Source of the DNA: Mesostigma viride
Lineage: Eukaryota > Streptophyta > Mesostigmatophyceae > Mesostigmatales > Mesostigmataceae
Length of the DNA: 64,000 bases
Direction of reading: 5' to 3'
NCBI GenBank assembly: GCA_009746045.1
Contig: RPFO01000213.1
Coordinates: 12,162,563 to 12,226,562 of the forward strand
Shown here: positions 1-11,060 of the stretch, one piece after another
Layout of the letters: every line of letters begins with the position of its first letter
Numbering within the stretch: position 1 is the first letter of the stretch
Notes under the pieces: model-generated
The model's database searches: none
Told to the model about the DNA's origin: nothing
What the model saw: only the letters and a program-made list of their open reading frames with translations
Program-made: the position numbers and the translations under genes

Positions 1-61
1 GGAGGCAAGTGCCTGGCCCGGCGGCGACTCATCGTCGCCATCCAGCCTGCCAAGGCCATGT

Positions 62-1645
62 GTGGCTGCCAGCAACCGTCACGGGTGCGATTGCATGGGT
101 CACACACGGTTGGCCCCAGTCAGGGATCTCACAGCCATCAATAGTGCAGCCCTTAACAGCCCCAGTGCTGGCTGTCCCGCCATCCGTGGTGACATCAGCA
201 GTAGCATCCGAAGTGACAGTGACATGGACAGGGCCGCCAAGCACGGCCACCGCAGCGGGTTGGCCGACAACGGCGATGCAAAGGGGGCTGCCGTCTCGGG
301 CCCGGATGGTTCCCCCGTGGCCGTGTCAGGTGTCAGAACGAATGGGAGCATGACCGGTCGGGGAGGCGCGCCCCTGGGGCACGCCAATGGGCGTGGGAGC
401 GAGGCGGACCAAGGGGAGGAGGGGCGCCATGGGGAGGAGGGGGTTCAAGGGGATGAGGGCGGTCAAGGGGAGGAGGGGACGAAGGGTCTGCGCCGGCGGC
501 GCGGGACCAAGAAAGAGCCTGTGGTCGCCCTCGAAGACGGGCCGGTTTCAGGGGGAAGGGGCAGCAGTGGTAACTGTACGGATGCCAGCAGTAGGAAGGG
601 CGCGAGTATGATGGAGGAGCTCTCCTCGTGCCGCGATGGCGGTGGGCATGAGCGGTGGTTGCCTTCGCGAGGCATCGACCACTGCCAGGGCGCGGACGCG
701 AGGGCGGAGGGGCATGCCAGGGACCCTGGCCACGGGGACGCATGCCATTGCCATGGTGACCGAGGTAGCAACGGAGCAGCCTGCAACGGAGACGTGGACG
801 ACATGGGGGCGGGCACCATTCAAGGGTGTTTGAGAGCTGCCCTAGGGGACGCGGTGCACGGCAGCGCGGGGCGGTCGGGGGGCGCGCATGGATGCGGCTG
901 CGACGGGAGGAAGCTGGGGCATGGTTGTCACGATGGCGGGGGCTTTCATGCGGTCACGGGGGGACCTGGGATGGCAGTTCTAGGTCATGTCTCCTCAGGT
1001 TCTCGCGAGCGAACAGACGGAGCTGCGCCAGCTGGCAGGGGCGAACACGAGGACTTGGACGTAAAAGACTTGCATGTTGTACCCGGCGGCCCACCAGCAA
1101 CGGACGCGCCTCCCGCATCATTAGGCCAAGAGTGGGTCATACGCGTCCGGGTCCTGAGCGAGGCGGACGGCCACGAGGCGATCGCGGCGACGGTGCGAGA
1201 CATATGCGCGCACATGGCAGGACGCGGTGGTGGAAGCCAGCCGGAGGGGCAGGACCAGGGGGAGGTGAAATACCACACGCAGGGGCAAGGCCAGGGCAAA
1301 GGGAAGGGGCAGGACAAGGGCCAGGGCAAGGGGCAGGGCGGCGGAGACGCTACCAATAATCTATCCTGCGGCCGGGAAGGCTTAGACCCCGCAGCATCGA
1401 CCGGGCAGCATAGTACGGAACCAGTGGAGGGCTTGTCAGGGCTTGCCTTGGAGCTTGGTGGGGCTGCCGTCTGCCACCCAGGGGAAGGCTGCGCCAACCC
1501 TAGGGAGTACCCTGGCGCTGGCCCCAGCACGTCGACCACCCACTGGATGGAGGTCCCTGAGATCGAGACGTGGCTGGACGAGAGAGGTGAGTTTGAGGGA
1601 CAAGCCAGGCCACCCGAGGAAGCGTTCTTCTGCCTGCGCTTATGA
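62..1645 (+). CDS. Long Gly/Asp/Glu-rich open frame, unknown protein
   Basis: This 527-codon frame is open from an ATG at 62 to a TGA at 1645 in GC-rich DNA. The predicted protein is low in complexity. Residues of about 110-150 are rich in Gly-Glu-Glu and Gly-Asp-Glu, and about 400-435 is a Gly-Gln-Gly-Lys run. The last 60 residues look more like ordinary protein, with Trp, Glu and Pro. No catalytic motif, signal peptide or membrane segment was recognised. Other frames of the same stretch are also partly open, so chance openness is a real alternative. A gag-like protein of a retroelement entering from the left is possible but unproven. The true start could lie outside the window. Confidence 0.3.
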   Translation: MAASNRHGCDCMGHTRLAPVRDLTAINSAALNSPSAGCPAIRGDISSSIRSDSDMDRAAKHGHRSGLADNGDAKGAAVSGPDGSPVAVSGVRTNGSMTGRGGAPLGHANGRGSEADQGEEGRHGEEGVQGDEGGQGEEGTKGLRRRRGTKKEPVVALEDGPVSGGRGSSGNCTDASSRKGASMMEELSSCRDGGGHERWLPSRGIDHCQGADARAEGHARDPGHGDACHCHGDRGSNGAACNGDVDDMGAGTIQGCLRAALGDAVHGSAGRSGGAHGCGCDGRKLGHGCHDGGGFHAVTGGPGMAVLGHVSSGSRERTDGAAPAGRGEHEDLDVKDLHVVPGGPPATDAPPASLGQEWVIRVRVLSEADGHEAIAATVRDICAHMAGRGGGSQPEGQDQGEVKYHTQGQGQGKGKGQDKGQGKGQGGGDATNNLSCGREGLDPAASTGQHSTEPVEGLSGLALELGGAAVCHPGEGCANPREYPGAGPSTSTTHWMEVPEIETWLDERGEFEGQARPPEEAFFCLRL

Positions 1646-1999
1646 GCGCTCTACTTCCGTACCCAATTAAGCATTCCACTTAGGCTTGCAACTAGGCAGT
1701 GAGTTCAGAAGACGCATGTTGGTCGGAGTTGTCTGCCACACGTGCGGTTACTGTACCTAGGGACGGTTACCAACCTGGTTGCTACCAGCCTGCCCACTGA
1801 TGGATGCCCGTATGTACTTCTATGCTTGTAGTACGGGGGTCTCTGGCTGCTAGCACACGCCAGCAATCGACCTCTCTGTTACGTTGGTAGAACCAGGAGG
1901 CCCATGCGCAAACATGCCTGTTTCGTCTAGCCCGGTGCCCCCGGTTCCCTTGCATGCTTGTCTCCTAATAAACGTGCGCAAGCATGCTTGTCTCCTAGT
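1646..1999. other. Unassigned intergenic stretch
   Basis: I see no coding or repeat structure, apart from short motifs (CATGCTTGTCTCCTA twice, at about 1952 and 1983) that lead into the minisatellite to the right. Confidence 0.5.
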
Positions 2000-2002
2000 A
2001 CC

Positions 2003-2158
2003 GTGCTCGCCTCGTATCAAGTGTGCTATTGTCGGGTCGGGTCTCCCACTAAACGTGCTCGCCTCGTATCAAATGTGCTGTTGTCGGGTCGGGTCTCCCA
2101 AGAAACGTGCTCACCTTGTATCAACTGTGCTGCTGTCGGGTCTCCCAGTCAGGTGCTA
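2003..2158. repeat. 52-bp minisatellite, three units
   Basis: Units begin with GTGCTCGCCTCGTATCAA or a close variant at 2003, 2055 and 2107, giving an exact 52-bp period. The units share GTCGGGTCTCCCA near their ends. The third unit is shortened near its end. Small frames across it are by-products of the repetition. Confidence 0.85.
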
Positions 2159-2159
2159 T

Positions 2160-3243
2160 TGTCTGTAGTTGAGTTTGCTTAGCAAGCTATCAAGCACACT
2201 TGTGTTTTATATAGGCGTAGTTGTCTCCAGCCAAAGCGTCCTTGGTCAATACAGCATGTGGCTTCTCCTTCTTGCCCTGGAGTCTTGCCTAAGGAGGCTT
2301 CCCTTGCCGCCGGTGCAGCGTGACAGCAAGGCATGCTGAGATACGTGGGAAGGGGCCTTGGCAAAGGCGGGTGTTATCGGCGAAAGGCATCTTGGGGGGT
2401 GGGTAGCGTACTAGCCACGATTGATTGACAGGCAAATGAGGGAATCGAAGGGGGGGGGGGGGGGGGTCATCAGCGAGAATGTGCTGCCTGGGTGGGTCAG
2501 GGTTGGGTGGGGTGAGGGTCAGGTGGACGCTGGCTTTTTGAAAATCTTGAAGCATATCTGTCTCTGGGTGTATAGGTATAGCTTTGGGAATGTCCGATGC
2601 CTGCAAACCAGTGCCCCCCCCCCCCCCGCCCTTCCTCCTTCCAGCCGTTGCTCTTGTCTCCGTCTCCTTGTTTTCCCGAGTCCTTCTTCATCGAGCATGG
2701 TAGTGTTTCTCTCCCTTGTGCCGCTTGCAAATTCAACACAAACGCTGGTCGCTGCCCTGCCGCAGGTATCGGCCCCGCACTGGCCCCTCGCCTGGTGCTC
2801 GTGTTCGGCCCTGTCATGTCCCTCCTGGGTTTCCCTCCCTGGCAGACGCAGCAGTCCGAGATACTGTACGTGCACTCTTGTAGCCAGCGTCTGGTTGGGC
2901 TTTTGACTGAGAATATATAGCTGGCTACGCGACAATCCCGGAGGGAGTGTCCACAACCCCCCTCCCCCCCCTGAGCAGGGGTGGGTGGGTAGGTGGGGTT
3001 AGACCACGCCGCCACCCTGCCACCCCGCCCCCTCCCTATTTCCCCTGCTAGTACTACAGAAGGGGGGAAGGGGGGGGGGCCTCAACCCCAACCCCCCCTT
3101 CAGCAGGTGGGGGGTGGGGTGGGGTGGGTGGGGGGCTGAACCCCCCCCCCCCAGTGCACACTCGCTCCAGGATTGTTGCAAACAGTCAGCTAGGGAACCG
3201 AGATTATTCTTGCTGCATTGTGACACATAAGGTGCTGCAGTCC
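2160..3243. other. Intergenic, with homopolymer G and C runs
   Basis: The stretch contains poly-G (about 2450-2466), poly-C (about 2616-2630) and several G/C-run clusters at 2957-3152. Short frames here depend on the runs, and I do not support any gene. Confidence 0.5.
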
Positions 3244-3343
3244 TTGTTATATGCTTGTTATATGCTTGTGATATGCTTGTTATATGCTTGTTATATGCTT
3301 GTTATATGCTTGTTATATGCTTGTTATATGCTTGTTATATGCT
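3244..3343. repeat. 11-bp tandem repeat TTATATGCTTG
   Basis: About nine units of TTATATGCTTG run head to tail, with one unit varied (TGATATGCTTG). Confidence 0.9.
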
Positions 3344-3359
3344 GAACGTTCGCCAGCCA

Positions 3360-3600
3360 TAATTTTGACGTACAAGGCTACACAATTGCACCTCCATTCA
3401 CTTCCATCATCCTGAACGACTTGACAATCGGGGCTAAGATAACAGAAAGCTCGAGCTATCATGGTCCGGATTTCTGGACTGCGCTGGTTGTCTCATTGAC
3501 ATCCTTTGTCTGCGTGCTATGACCTGTGCAACAGTCATGCGTAGCCCATGCTTTGCTGGACCAAGCAAGCTGATCATATGGATCCTGTTTCTTAATTCCT
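3360..3600 (-). repeat. Dispersed repeat R3, copy 1
   Basis: Read on the minus strand, this matches copies near 7815, 14361 and 37560. The shared core includes GAGACAACCAGCGCAG, then CAGAAATC, TCCGGACCAT and AGCTCGAGC. Here and near 37560 the similarity continues through GTTCAGGATGATG to ATTATGGCTGGC. No long conserved frame was found. Its nature (SINE, gene fragment or a piece of a larger element) is open. Confidence 0.6.
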
Positions 3601-4427
3601 GTGGTCAGGCTCCTGAAAGCCTGTGTTTTTTGCAGCCAGTCTGGCTGACTATCGTCAGCAATGTCAGTTGACAAACCCAGTTTGCACCTGTCTGATTTCC
3701 CCATGGGAAATGGTTGCATACCAGTTGTCCTCAAAACCACCCCATAAAATTCCAGATCAATCAGACAACCAGTCACAACCAGCTAGATGCGTATTTTTTG
3801 CATCCAATGATAGAACTGCTGGTGTTCCCCTAACCCAACCAGTACAGCGGAACCTTGGCACATCCTAACACATCGCTCCAAGTGTGCGGTTTTCTTGCTT
3901 GGAAATCGTTGCATTTGGCTGGCTGTGGTTGCTGGGTGTGCAGGCATGCAGGGTCCCTGGTGGACTATGACGAGGCAGACTTTTTGGCAAGCATCAGGAG
4001 CTACGCAGGGATACTGCAGCGGATGGGCACGTGACGGCTGGTGGAAGCAGACTTGGAGAATGGAGGCCTTGATGCCAAGTGCACCCACTATGCCGATCAT
4101 ATTCTTGGATCGTATTCTTGGAGATTGCCACGCATGCTGTGCATTGTGCGGATGAAGCGCCGTACTTGTTGTTTGTACAAATTACGTTGCATTGAAAACG
4201 AGCTTTGCCGATGAACTCCACCTCATCATCAATAATGGTAAATTCTCCCCAGTGGGACCGCCCAAGGGGCCCCGCAAAGGCGGCCCTGCCTCGGCGGAAA
4301 GCTCGCCCGTGCCTTTTTCAATAAAATCGATTTGATGGTCATCCGTAATCTTTCTGCCATCGTTCTTTGCAAATCGCATGCATGTTGTGCCACTAACGTG
4401 AGACTACTATTCATGGCCGAGTAAGCT
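3601..4427. other. Unassigned intergenic stretch
   Basis: No gene or repeat is supported here. Open frames are short, and none shows a motif I know. Confidence 0.4.
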
Positions 4428-4959
4428 TTAATTATATTAAATTATACCTACTCCGTTGGGAGATCATGTAGCACATGTATATTCCCTTGCTGGATGGATG
4501 GAGGTGAGCGGAGCCGCGAAACGTTACTAAGCTAACTCGAAGCTAATCTAGAAAATATTAACTACTCTAGAAAATCCTAACTACTCAGCAAAGCGCCCCT
4601 AGTCCTCCTGCAGAGGGGGGGGGCTTGCCCATGCGCAGAGGGGCTGGCGTGTGAGCCTGGACAATGGTCTGCCACCTCTGCTTGTTCTGCATAGCAGTCC
4701 AAGCAAGAGAGAGGGAGGAAATGCGGTGTTCAAATTTAGCTGGGACCACTCGGTCGGCCAGCAACTACTGTATATAGTTCATGGCAGCTAGCTAGGTTTA
4801 CCAATCTTTCTGGGAATGTCCTTGGGGCCATGCCAGGTCAGGATCATATGCCGCCCTGGCGCTGGCCAAGCCGCTGGGGGCCGGCCAGACCCAGGGCACG
4901 GTGTCTACCTGACTGGTGCGAGCAAGATGCATGTCCCATGAATGCTATCCTACGCTGCC
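4428..4959 (-). mobile_element. LINE-2 3'-end fragment
   Basis: On the minus strand this carries the degenerate C-terminal coding end of LINE-2 (the tail matching the intact KRWKTIVQAHTPAP at 47.1 kb), then the 3' UTR with GTGCTACATGATCTCCCAACGG and an AT-rich tail at 4428-4450. The coding part is heavily frameshifted. It is a 5'-truncated, dead copy. Confidence 0.8.
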
Positions 4960-5175
4960 TAATTAATTAATTAATTATCAACATCGCTCCGTTGGGAGTC
5001 AATGTAGCGCATAGCAATACCCCACCACACTCATCGAAAATGGCTGTGTTTGAGGGTATATTTTTCGCGACCGGTTCAGTCCTTTTCGGTCCCCAAGTAC
5101 CGTCGAACCACAGCGCGGTACCTAAAATCGCGTAACGGAAACTAAAAGAACCGAAACTGTAGGATGTTGTCATGG
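4960..5175 (-). mobile_element. LINE-4 (repeat R4) 3' end, copy 1
   Basis: On the minus strand a short frame ends with the peptide SNTAIFDECGGVLLC. It is followed by TTGACTCCCAACGGAGCGATG and a (TTAA)n tail at 4960-4976. The same peptide and flanking bases recur on the plus strand at 10883-11060. The tail and the CTCCCAACGG motif resemble LINE-2 3' ends, so a related non-LTR family is the likeliest source. Most of the element is absent. Confidence 0.55.
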
Positions 5176-6826
5176 ACCGTATGAAGGAATTTCGTCGCCC
5201 GTACGAGGGATTTCACGCACCGTACGAGGAGTTGTCATGGACTGTATCCGTAACCGTGCAATGGAACCGCGAGTTATAGTGACCACCTGCCTCCGTGGCA
5301 GGGCAGGCAGGGAAGGTGGAGACTAATAAGGCGAACTCGTTTTAATAAAAAAATCCAAGGGGAAATTTCGCCAAACGTGCAACGAGCGTGCTCACATACG
5401 ACTTTCGGTGGGTACCTAAAAGGAGTAGAATACTTGCCTCATGGCTTGTTCAAAGCCGACAGGGCGTACTGTGGGTGTACTGTATTCCTAAGGTGCAAAT
5501 ACTTAGGAGGCGCTGGGAGGCGTGCAAAATTTTATGGCCCTTGCCTCGGACATGGTCAGATATGGACACTAGTTAACAGGAAGGTGAGCGTTAACTGGAA
5601 GGTGAGCAAACTTATGGGAATATTGAAATTTGAAGCGGCAGGCACTCTAAAATTTCATTAAGAATCGCAGCCTTGGTTGTCATGACGATGATGCGCAGTT
5701 TAAGAAGCGTCAGAAAATGGGGCAGGCTTTCATTTGCACCTTCAGTGGTACGGCTTGAGGCCAGCTGTAGGGCTCTCAGGTCTTTCTTAGTATTAGTGTA
5801 GGCTTGCAGACTGTATGGCTTCTGGTGTCTATTCTTTATCGTGTACTCACGAATCCGAGGCTTCGAATATTTTACAACTGCAAAGCGTCACGACGGCCGC
5901 GGTTCCAGTGGTCCGTCAAGGTTTGGTTGTTATATACATAAAGAGGGCCGCTCGTGTAACCATTCGCCACGATAGTTTGTGGATTACCTTGGCTGCTCAG
6001 GCAGTCTTCAGGATAGCTCGTATGAGCCAAGTTGATGCCGATTTATCAATGCACCGTGACTGCAGCACATACCGGACCTGTGCTGTGAGAATTGCGGACA
6101 TCATTGCTGCAGCTTTCTTTGTTTACTTGATGCTAGCAAAGCTGTGCAAACCTTCTGGAAGTCAGGTATTGGCATGGTTGTGCAGCATTGTAGAAGCTCG
6201 ATTTGTTCCCCAGTTTCTTGGCCCTTCTTTTTCTATCAAAAAGTAGGTATAGCAATATGGTATGGCTAACCGGCATGCAGGGGTCAGGCAGAGCCGGTAT
6301 GCTTTCACTGCAAAGGGCAGCAACTTGCACGATGCACAGCTGGCTCATACATTATTTGCCTATATATTGCATGAATGAGTATTTCTTTGCATGGTAAGTG
6401 TCTTCAACGTGCATGTGTGCGATGTTTTATCGTGGGTCCAGCGATACTAGACTCCATGCGGCATGCGTGTATGATTACTTTGTTGAACGACAGTAAAATC
6501 ATATGTTCCTTGTAGGGCAGTGAGCCAGTGAGCCAACTGTGTATTCTATGCTTATTAGTGTCACAAACATGTCAGTGAGTGAGAAATGGTTGAAACAGCC
6601 CTGAAAACCATCAAATCTAGTGGTCACGTACGATCGTGTACTACACCGTATTATACCGTGTTATACTTTATACGGACCCTGTGCGTATAACCGCGTATTA
6701 CGTATAATGGAACTCTGACCCCGATGGATGGATGGGTGGGGACACACAATCCTACCGGTCTAATCTATCTACGACATCAAGCCAACTCTAGTCTAAGCAT
6801 AACAGGACTTGTTGTCTCGATCCTTG
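5176..6826. other. Unassigned intergenic stretch
   Basis: Contains short CGTACGAGG direct repeats (5200-5232) and several short open frames, for example 5815-6246. I recognise nothing in them and cannot separate them from chance. Confidence 0.35.
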
Positions 6827-7068
6827 ATAACAAGACGCGGTGGCAGAAGATTGTCAAGGCTCACACGCCCGACCCTGTGGGCAAGCCACCTCCCCCCAAG
6901 AGGAGGAGGCGTTTTGATGAGTAGGGTAGTTAGGATTTTTCTAGACTAGGTAGATTAGCGTTAGGTTAGTTAGATTACGCGGCTCTCTCCACTCCACCAT
7001 CCATCATGGAATATGTGCTACATGATCTCCCAACGGAGGCATGTTATAATTTAATTTTAATTTAATTT
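6827..7068 (+). mobile_element. LINE-2 3'-end fragment
   Basis: Encodes the last residues of LINE-2 (TRWQKIVKAHTPDPVGK, then a basic tail) with a stop at 6922. The family 3' UTR and a TTTAA-type tail follow. It ends at GTGCTACATGATCTCCCAACGG plus the tail. 5'-truncated. Confidence 0.85.
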
Positions 7069-7449
7069 AGTCTAAGCTCTCTACCCTAGCTCTCTTCATG
7101 TATTATTTAGTTAGTTAGCTAGGTGGTATGCAGTGATTGTGGAAATGTTAGGCCATTCATGGTTGACTAGCAGAACTTCCATGCCATTCGTAAAACCATG
7201 ATGGTTGGCCATTAGTGGTTGAGTAGCGGACAGCGCTAGCATTACCATGCATTGGTACAACCGTTCATTCTCAATTCATGTTGGCTTTCAAAATATGCCG
7301 TGTCATTGATATTAAAATTAAAAAATTAAATTAGGAACATATCTCCGTTCATTCATGAAGTGAGACAACTATGCCTGGACATTCATTTATACTTATTCAT
7401 TTATTTTTTATTCATGGACATTGGCTATTCCGATGTTATTGGTGGTAGC
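7069..7449. other. Spacer between two LINE-2 tails
   Basis: AT-rich DNA with two partial repeats of a GGCCATTCATGGTTGA-like motif (about 7152 and 7208). An AATTAAAAAATTAAATTAGG stretch at about 7316 looks like another worn LINE tail. No gene seen. Confidence 0.35.
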
Positions 7450-7693
7450 ATGCAGGACAAGAGGAGGTGGAAGACCATTGTCCAGGCTCATACGCCCGCC
7501 CCTGTGGGCAAGCCCCCCCCCCAAGCGGAAGGGGCGCTTTGCTGAGTAGAATAGGTAGGGTTTTCTAGATTAGATTAGCTTAGAGTTAGATTAGTTCGGT
7601 TTCGCGGCTTTGTCCCCCCTCCATCCATCCACGGGAATATGTGCTACATGATCTCCCAATGGAGTCATGTTTTAATTTAATTTAATTTAATGT
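7450..7693 (+). mobile_element. LINE-2 3'-end fragment
   Basis: Starts at ATGCAGGACAAGAGG, encodes RWKTIVQAHTPAPVGKPP before a small frame loss, and carries an almost complete 3' UTR with a (TTTAA)n tail. This UTR matches the reconstructed junction of the LINE-2 copy that the Ty3 element interrupts (23649/46978), so it serves as the reference for that nesting. Confidence 0.85.
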
Positions 7694-7807
7694 AATGGGT
7701 GGTAGTGCTCAGTATTATTTAGCATCTTTGACACAGGAGTGTAACTCGTGACTCACACTAACTGAAACTTGGAATCATGTATATCAACTCAGATTAGTAA
7801 TTGAGCT

Positions 7808-7925
7808 TAGATTGCATGCAGGCCTTATATCAAGGAGACAACCAGATATATTACTATTATCAAGGAGACAACCAGCGCAGGCCAGAAATCGGGCGTATGC
7901 TCACATGATACGGCATTGGAATATC
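7808..7925 (+). repeat. Dispersed repeat R3, copy 2 (partly doubled)
   Basis: TATCAAGGAGACAACCAG occurs twice (7830 and 7858). The second occurrence continues into CGCAGGCCAGAAATCGGG, as in the copies at 14361 and 37.6 kb. Confidence 0.65.
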
Positions 7926-7969
7926 CCATGTCTCCATCACTTGCACTTTGTGCGCACCGAGCCACCCAT

Positions 7970-9530
7970 GCAGTCGCCCACCCATGTGGCCACCTGGCCA
8001 CCCACCCACACAACTACTCACACACTCGCGTGCCCGTACACCTAGACACCCACCCGTCCACCCACCCAGTGACCCACCCACCCAGCCAGCTGCGCACGTG
8101 CTAACCCACCTTTTATTCTGATCAGACACTCCGCAAAGGTGAAAACCTTTGCGTTCAGTGCCAGGCCGCGGAAAACGCGGAAAACGCGATCTGCAAATGA
8201 ATCCGACCGGAATCGAACTGGGGACCTCTCGCACCAATTTTGCTGACTATAGGACGGACGTCTCCGGATACCATGGCATCGCCAACTTACACCTACAGTC
8301 ATCCGCAAAAGTTCTCCTGTCCGGGGAGTGATGCAAGCCTTTCGGATTTGGTACTAGATAAATCACTCGAGATCTGTGTGTAGGAGTACTACACACGTGT
8401 CTGCACGCGAGACTTGTTCACGCACGTGCTAACCCACCTTTTATAACCACGCGTGCACCTAGACACCCAACCACCCACCAACCCACTTGGACATCCACCC
8501 ACCCACCAAGGCACCTGCGCAACCCACATACCAATCAGGTAATAAGGAGGTATTCACCCATCCAATGAGCCAACCACCCAATCACCCAACCGCCTAAACA
8601 CCCAGCCAGCTGGCCCCACATGCACCCATGCGGCCGCCCACCCTTGACCCACCCACGCACCCACAAGTACCCACTCAACCACTCACTGCCCCCACACCCT
8701 TATACCCACTGACCCACCCACTGACCCACCCACACATGCATTTTCTCAGCCACCCACCCACCTACCTCACCCCCAACGTGCACAGCCCTTCACCCGCGAT
8801 AGGTGAGACGGTCCCAACCATAAACCCATCCACGCATCCATATCTGTGCGCGCACCCGTCCATCTACCCGTCCCTTCGCCCACCCACTTACATAGTCATC
8901 TACACATCCACCAGCCACCAACCACCAATGGCCTACCCACCAACCCACCCACCCACACGCATCCCTAACCAACCAACCACCAACCCACCACCCTCAATAC
9001 CGTGCCATTGTTTCACTCACGAATCCAACAACCCACCCACTTCGCAGTCCCCAAAGCCTATCAATCACCCAGCCACCTGGACATCTACCTATGACCGACC
9101 ACCCTTGTACTCATCCACCCACCATGACCAGCCAGCCAGCCAGCCACCCTCTCCAGCTGCCTGTGCTCCCAGCTACTCGGCCAGCCATTAACTAAGGCAT
9201 TCACCTTTCAGCCAGCCACCTGCCATTGAACCCACCTACGCCTAGGCATCCCTTGAAGCATCTATAGCCTAAGCCTCCCACACAAGACTTCCTGGGCAAC
9301 CAACCAACCAACCAACCAACCAACCAACCAACCAGTCACCCAGCAACACAACCACCTAACCACTCGACAACCCGATTACCGAACCACCTAACTACCCAAC
9401 ACCCAAACCAGCCAGGCATGAGCCCGCCCATTTGCCCTCGCATGCCCGCACCATCGCAACCCCCCATAAACGCCCGGCTCACCTAGCCAGCCACACGCCC
9501 AGCCAGCCACCCGCTCAACTCACGCATGAA
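7970..9530. repeat. Degenerate CCCACCCA / CCAACCAA tract
   Basis: About 1.5 kb of imperfect C/A-rich repeat, mostly CCCACCCA, CACCCA and ACCAACC. A pure (ACCA)n run lies at 9298-9333. A 304-bp insertion (8117-8420) interrupts it. Open frames such as 8628-9191 (His/Pro/Thr-rich) follow from the repeat. Confidence 0.8.
8117..8420 (-). mobile_element. tRNA-derived SINE-like insertion with 24-bp target duplication
   Basis: The flanks 8093-8116 and 8421-8444 are identical over 24 bp, marking an insertion of 304 bp. On the minus strand the inner part contains GGTCCCCAGTTCGATTCC, with a good RNA polymerase III B box (GTTCGATTCC). Upstream is a TAGTCAGCAAAATTGG stretch that resembles a worn A box. 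No poly-A or simple-repeat tail is obvious, which is unusual for a SINE. It is not a functional tRNA: the acceptor and anticodon arms do not pair cleanly by eye. Confidence 0.5.
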
Positions 9531-10880
9531 GGCAATATCAGCCATGCATGGCCTCACCTTGCATCACTTGCATTGCCTGGCTAATTTGCATGAGGCAGCT
9601 TCCATCTCGTTGTAAGCAATTGCAAAGGCATTTTCTTCATAGTAATGAATGAGAAACAACGTCGCAAACGTTCTCCTTTCCCTCTTTGAAACAGTATATA
9701 AATCAGAAAGACAAGGGCAAATATCTGGACAAGGTGGCAATAACCACTGCATAATGCCCTTGAGAAAGTCTTATTAATCCAGCTCTCTACCCTTCGAGAA
9801 GCTGCCTTGCCTTAGCAACGACTCTGGGACCTCTAGCTCGCTCACCTCGCTTAATCTGCGCTTCTTTATGGCTGCCGGGAGTTGCGAAGCGTGAGCCCAG
9901 CGGGTAATGGCGAGGTCGTCTGCCCGACCCATCACATCTCGAAACCGCATTGCCGACTAATAAAAAATGACGACCCCCTTTGCCTTTTGTATCTAGCGTC
10001 AAAGGAACAATGAACTCGCTTGGAAAACACGGTCGCAAAGAGCTTTCTACAGGCATAATAAGCAATTTTCGCAGCTTTTACCGCACTTACTGCACATTCG
10101 GAAGACCATTAGCGACGTTTGCGCGGAATCTTGGGCACGCCATATGTCCTGCTGGCTTATTGCCGCAGGCTGGGCAGTACAGGAAGGTCGGGCATAGCCT
10201 AAAGAGCTAATTATCTGACGACAAAGACATGTATTGTACGAAGCAAGAAACAGACGGATTTCGCACCCCATATTCATTCAGGCGAATGCCGGAGAATAAA
10301 AAGCGAAACTCGGAAAACGAAAACACTGACGTTTTCGGGGATATTGTAACGCATAATCTGAGCTATCGTGCCGGGATTTTCATCTCCTCTCGTAACCAGG
10401 ACTTTTAGACACGTACCACCGAGAAATCTGGTTTTCGCGAAAAAAATGGTGCGCTGCAAAAAACAATTTGTCCCGTTCTATTCCCTCGTCGCAATCACAG
10501 CTCTTATCATTCCAAAATTATTCCATGGATTAACCGTGATGTAAGCTTCGTTTTGACACCTCGAGCGGCTGCAGTGACGCAAGTTTCAAAACGCTAGCTG
10601 ATACTCGACCGCCATGGGTGTTTTCGTCGTTTTCGTCTGTGGTGTCGCGGGAAAAATCGAGATGACGACCTCCGAGTCTCGGTCACTGTAATGCCCAGCT
10701 CGTAACCGGCAGTGACCGTCGCGTGTCCGCCCCTGTAACCCCCGGTCTGTCAGTCAGTTCGTCCCGGTCACGTTTCCGTTTCGATCCGTTGGTTTCCGTT
10801 TTTCTACCCTTTTTAAACGTTTTCCCTCCCGTTTTGATCCGAGGTAATTAAGTCCGGATCTGAAGTAGGTTCGAAGTAAG
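9531..10880. other. Unassigned intergenic stretch
   Basis: No supported gene. Frames at 9787-10065 (-) and 10047-10277 (-) are short and carry no recognised motif. Confidence 0.35.
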
Positions 10881-10882
10881 GT

Positions 10883-11060
10883 TTGAACTCGAAGCCAGGT
10901 GCGTCGATGGAAAAAACGGCCGAAATCGGACGAACAAAGTTAATGTACCTTGATGGAACCGGTGTTTTTCGGGGGGTCTCAAACACAGCCATTTTCGATG
11001 AGTGTGGTGGGGTATTGCTATGCATATCCCTGAGAAGGGGCATATGGCTTTTAATACATC
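10883..11060 (+). mobile_element. LINE-4 (repeat R4) 3' end, copy 2
   Basis: The plus-strand frame contains RGVSNTAIFDECGGVLLC, sharing SNTAIFDECGGVLLC with the copy at 4960-5175. The sequence then departs into GCATATCCCTGAGAAGGGGC. That motif (GGGGCATATG..TTTTAAATACAT) also occurs near 40690, so this end is chimeric or belongs to a related subfamily. Confidence 0.5.

Noticed and set aside
8150..8260. A functional tRNA gene
   Set aside because: Only a B-box-like and a weak A-box-like segment are present. The cloverleaf arms do not pair properly.
8628..9191. 187-codon Pro/Thr/His-rich frame
   Set aside because: It lies entirely in the CCCACCCA/ACCAACC repeat and has no independent coding sign.
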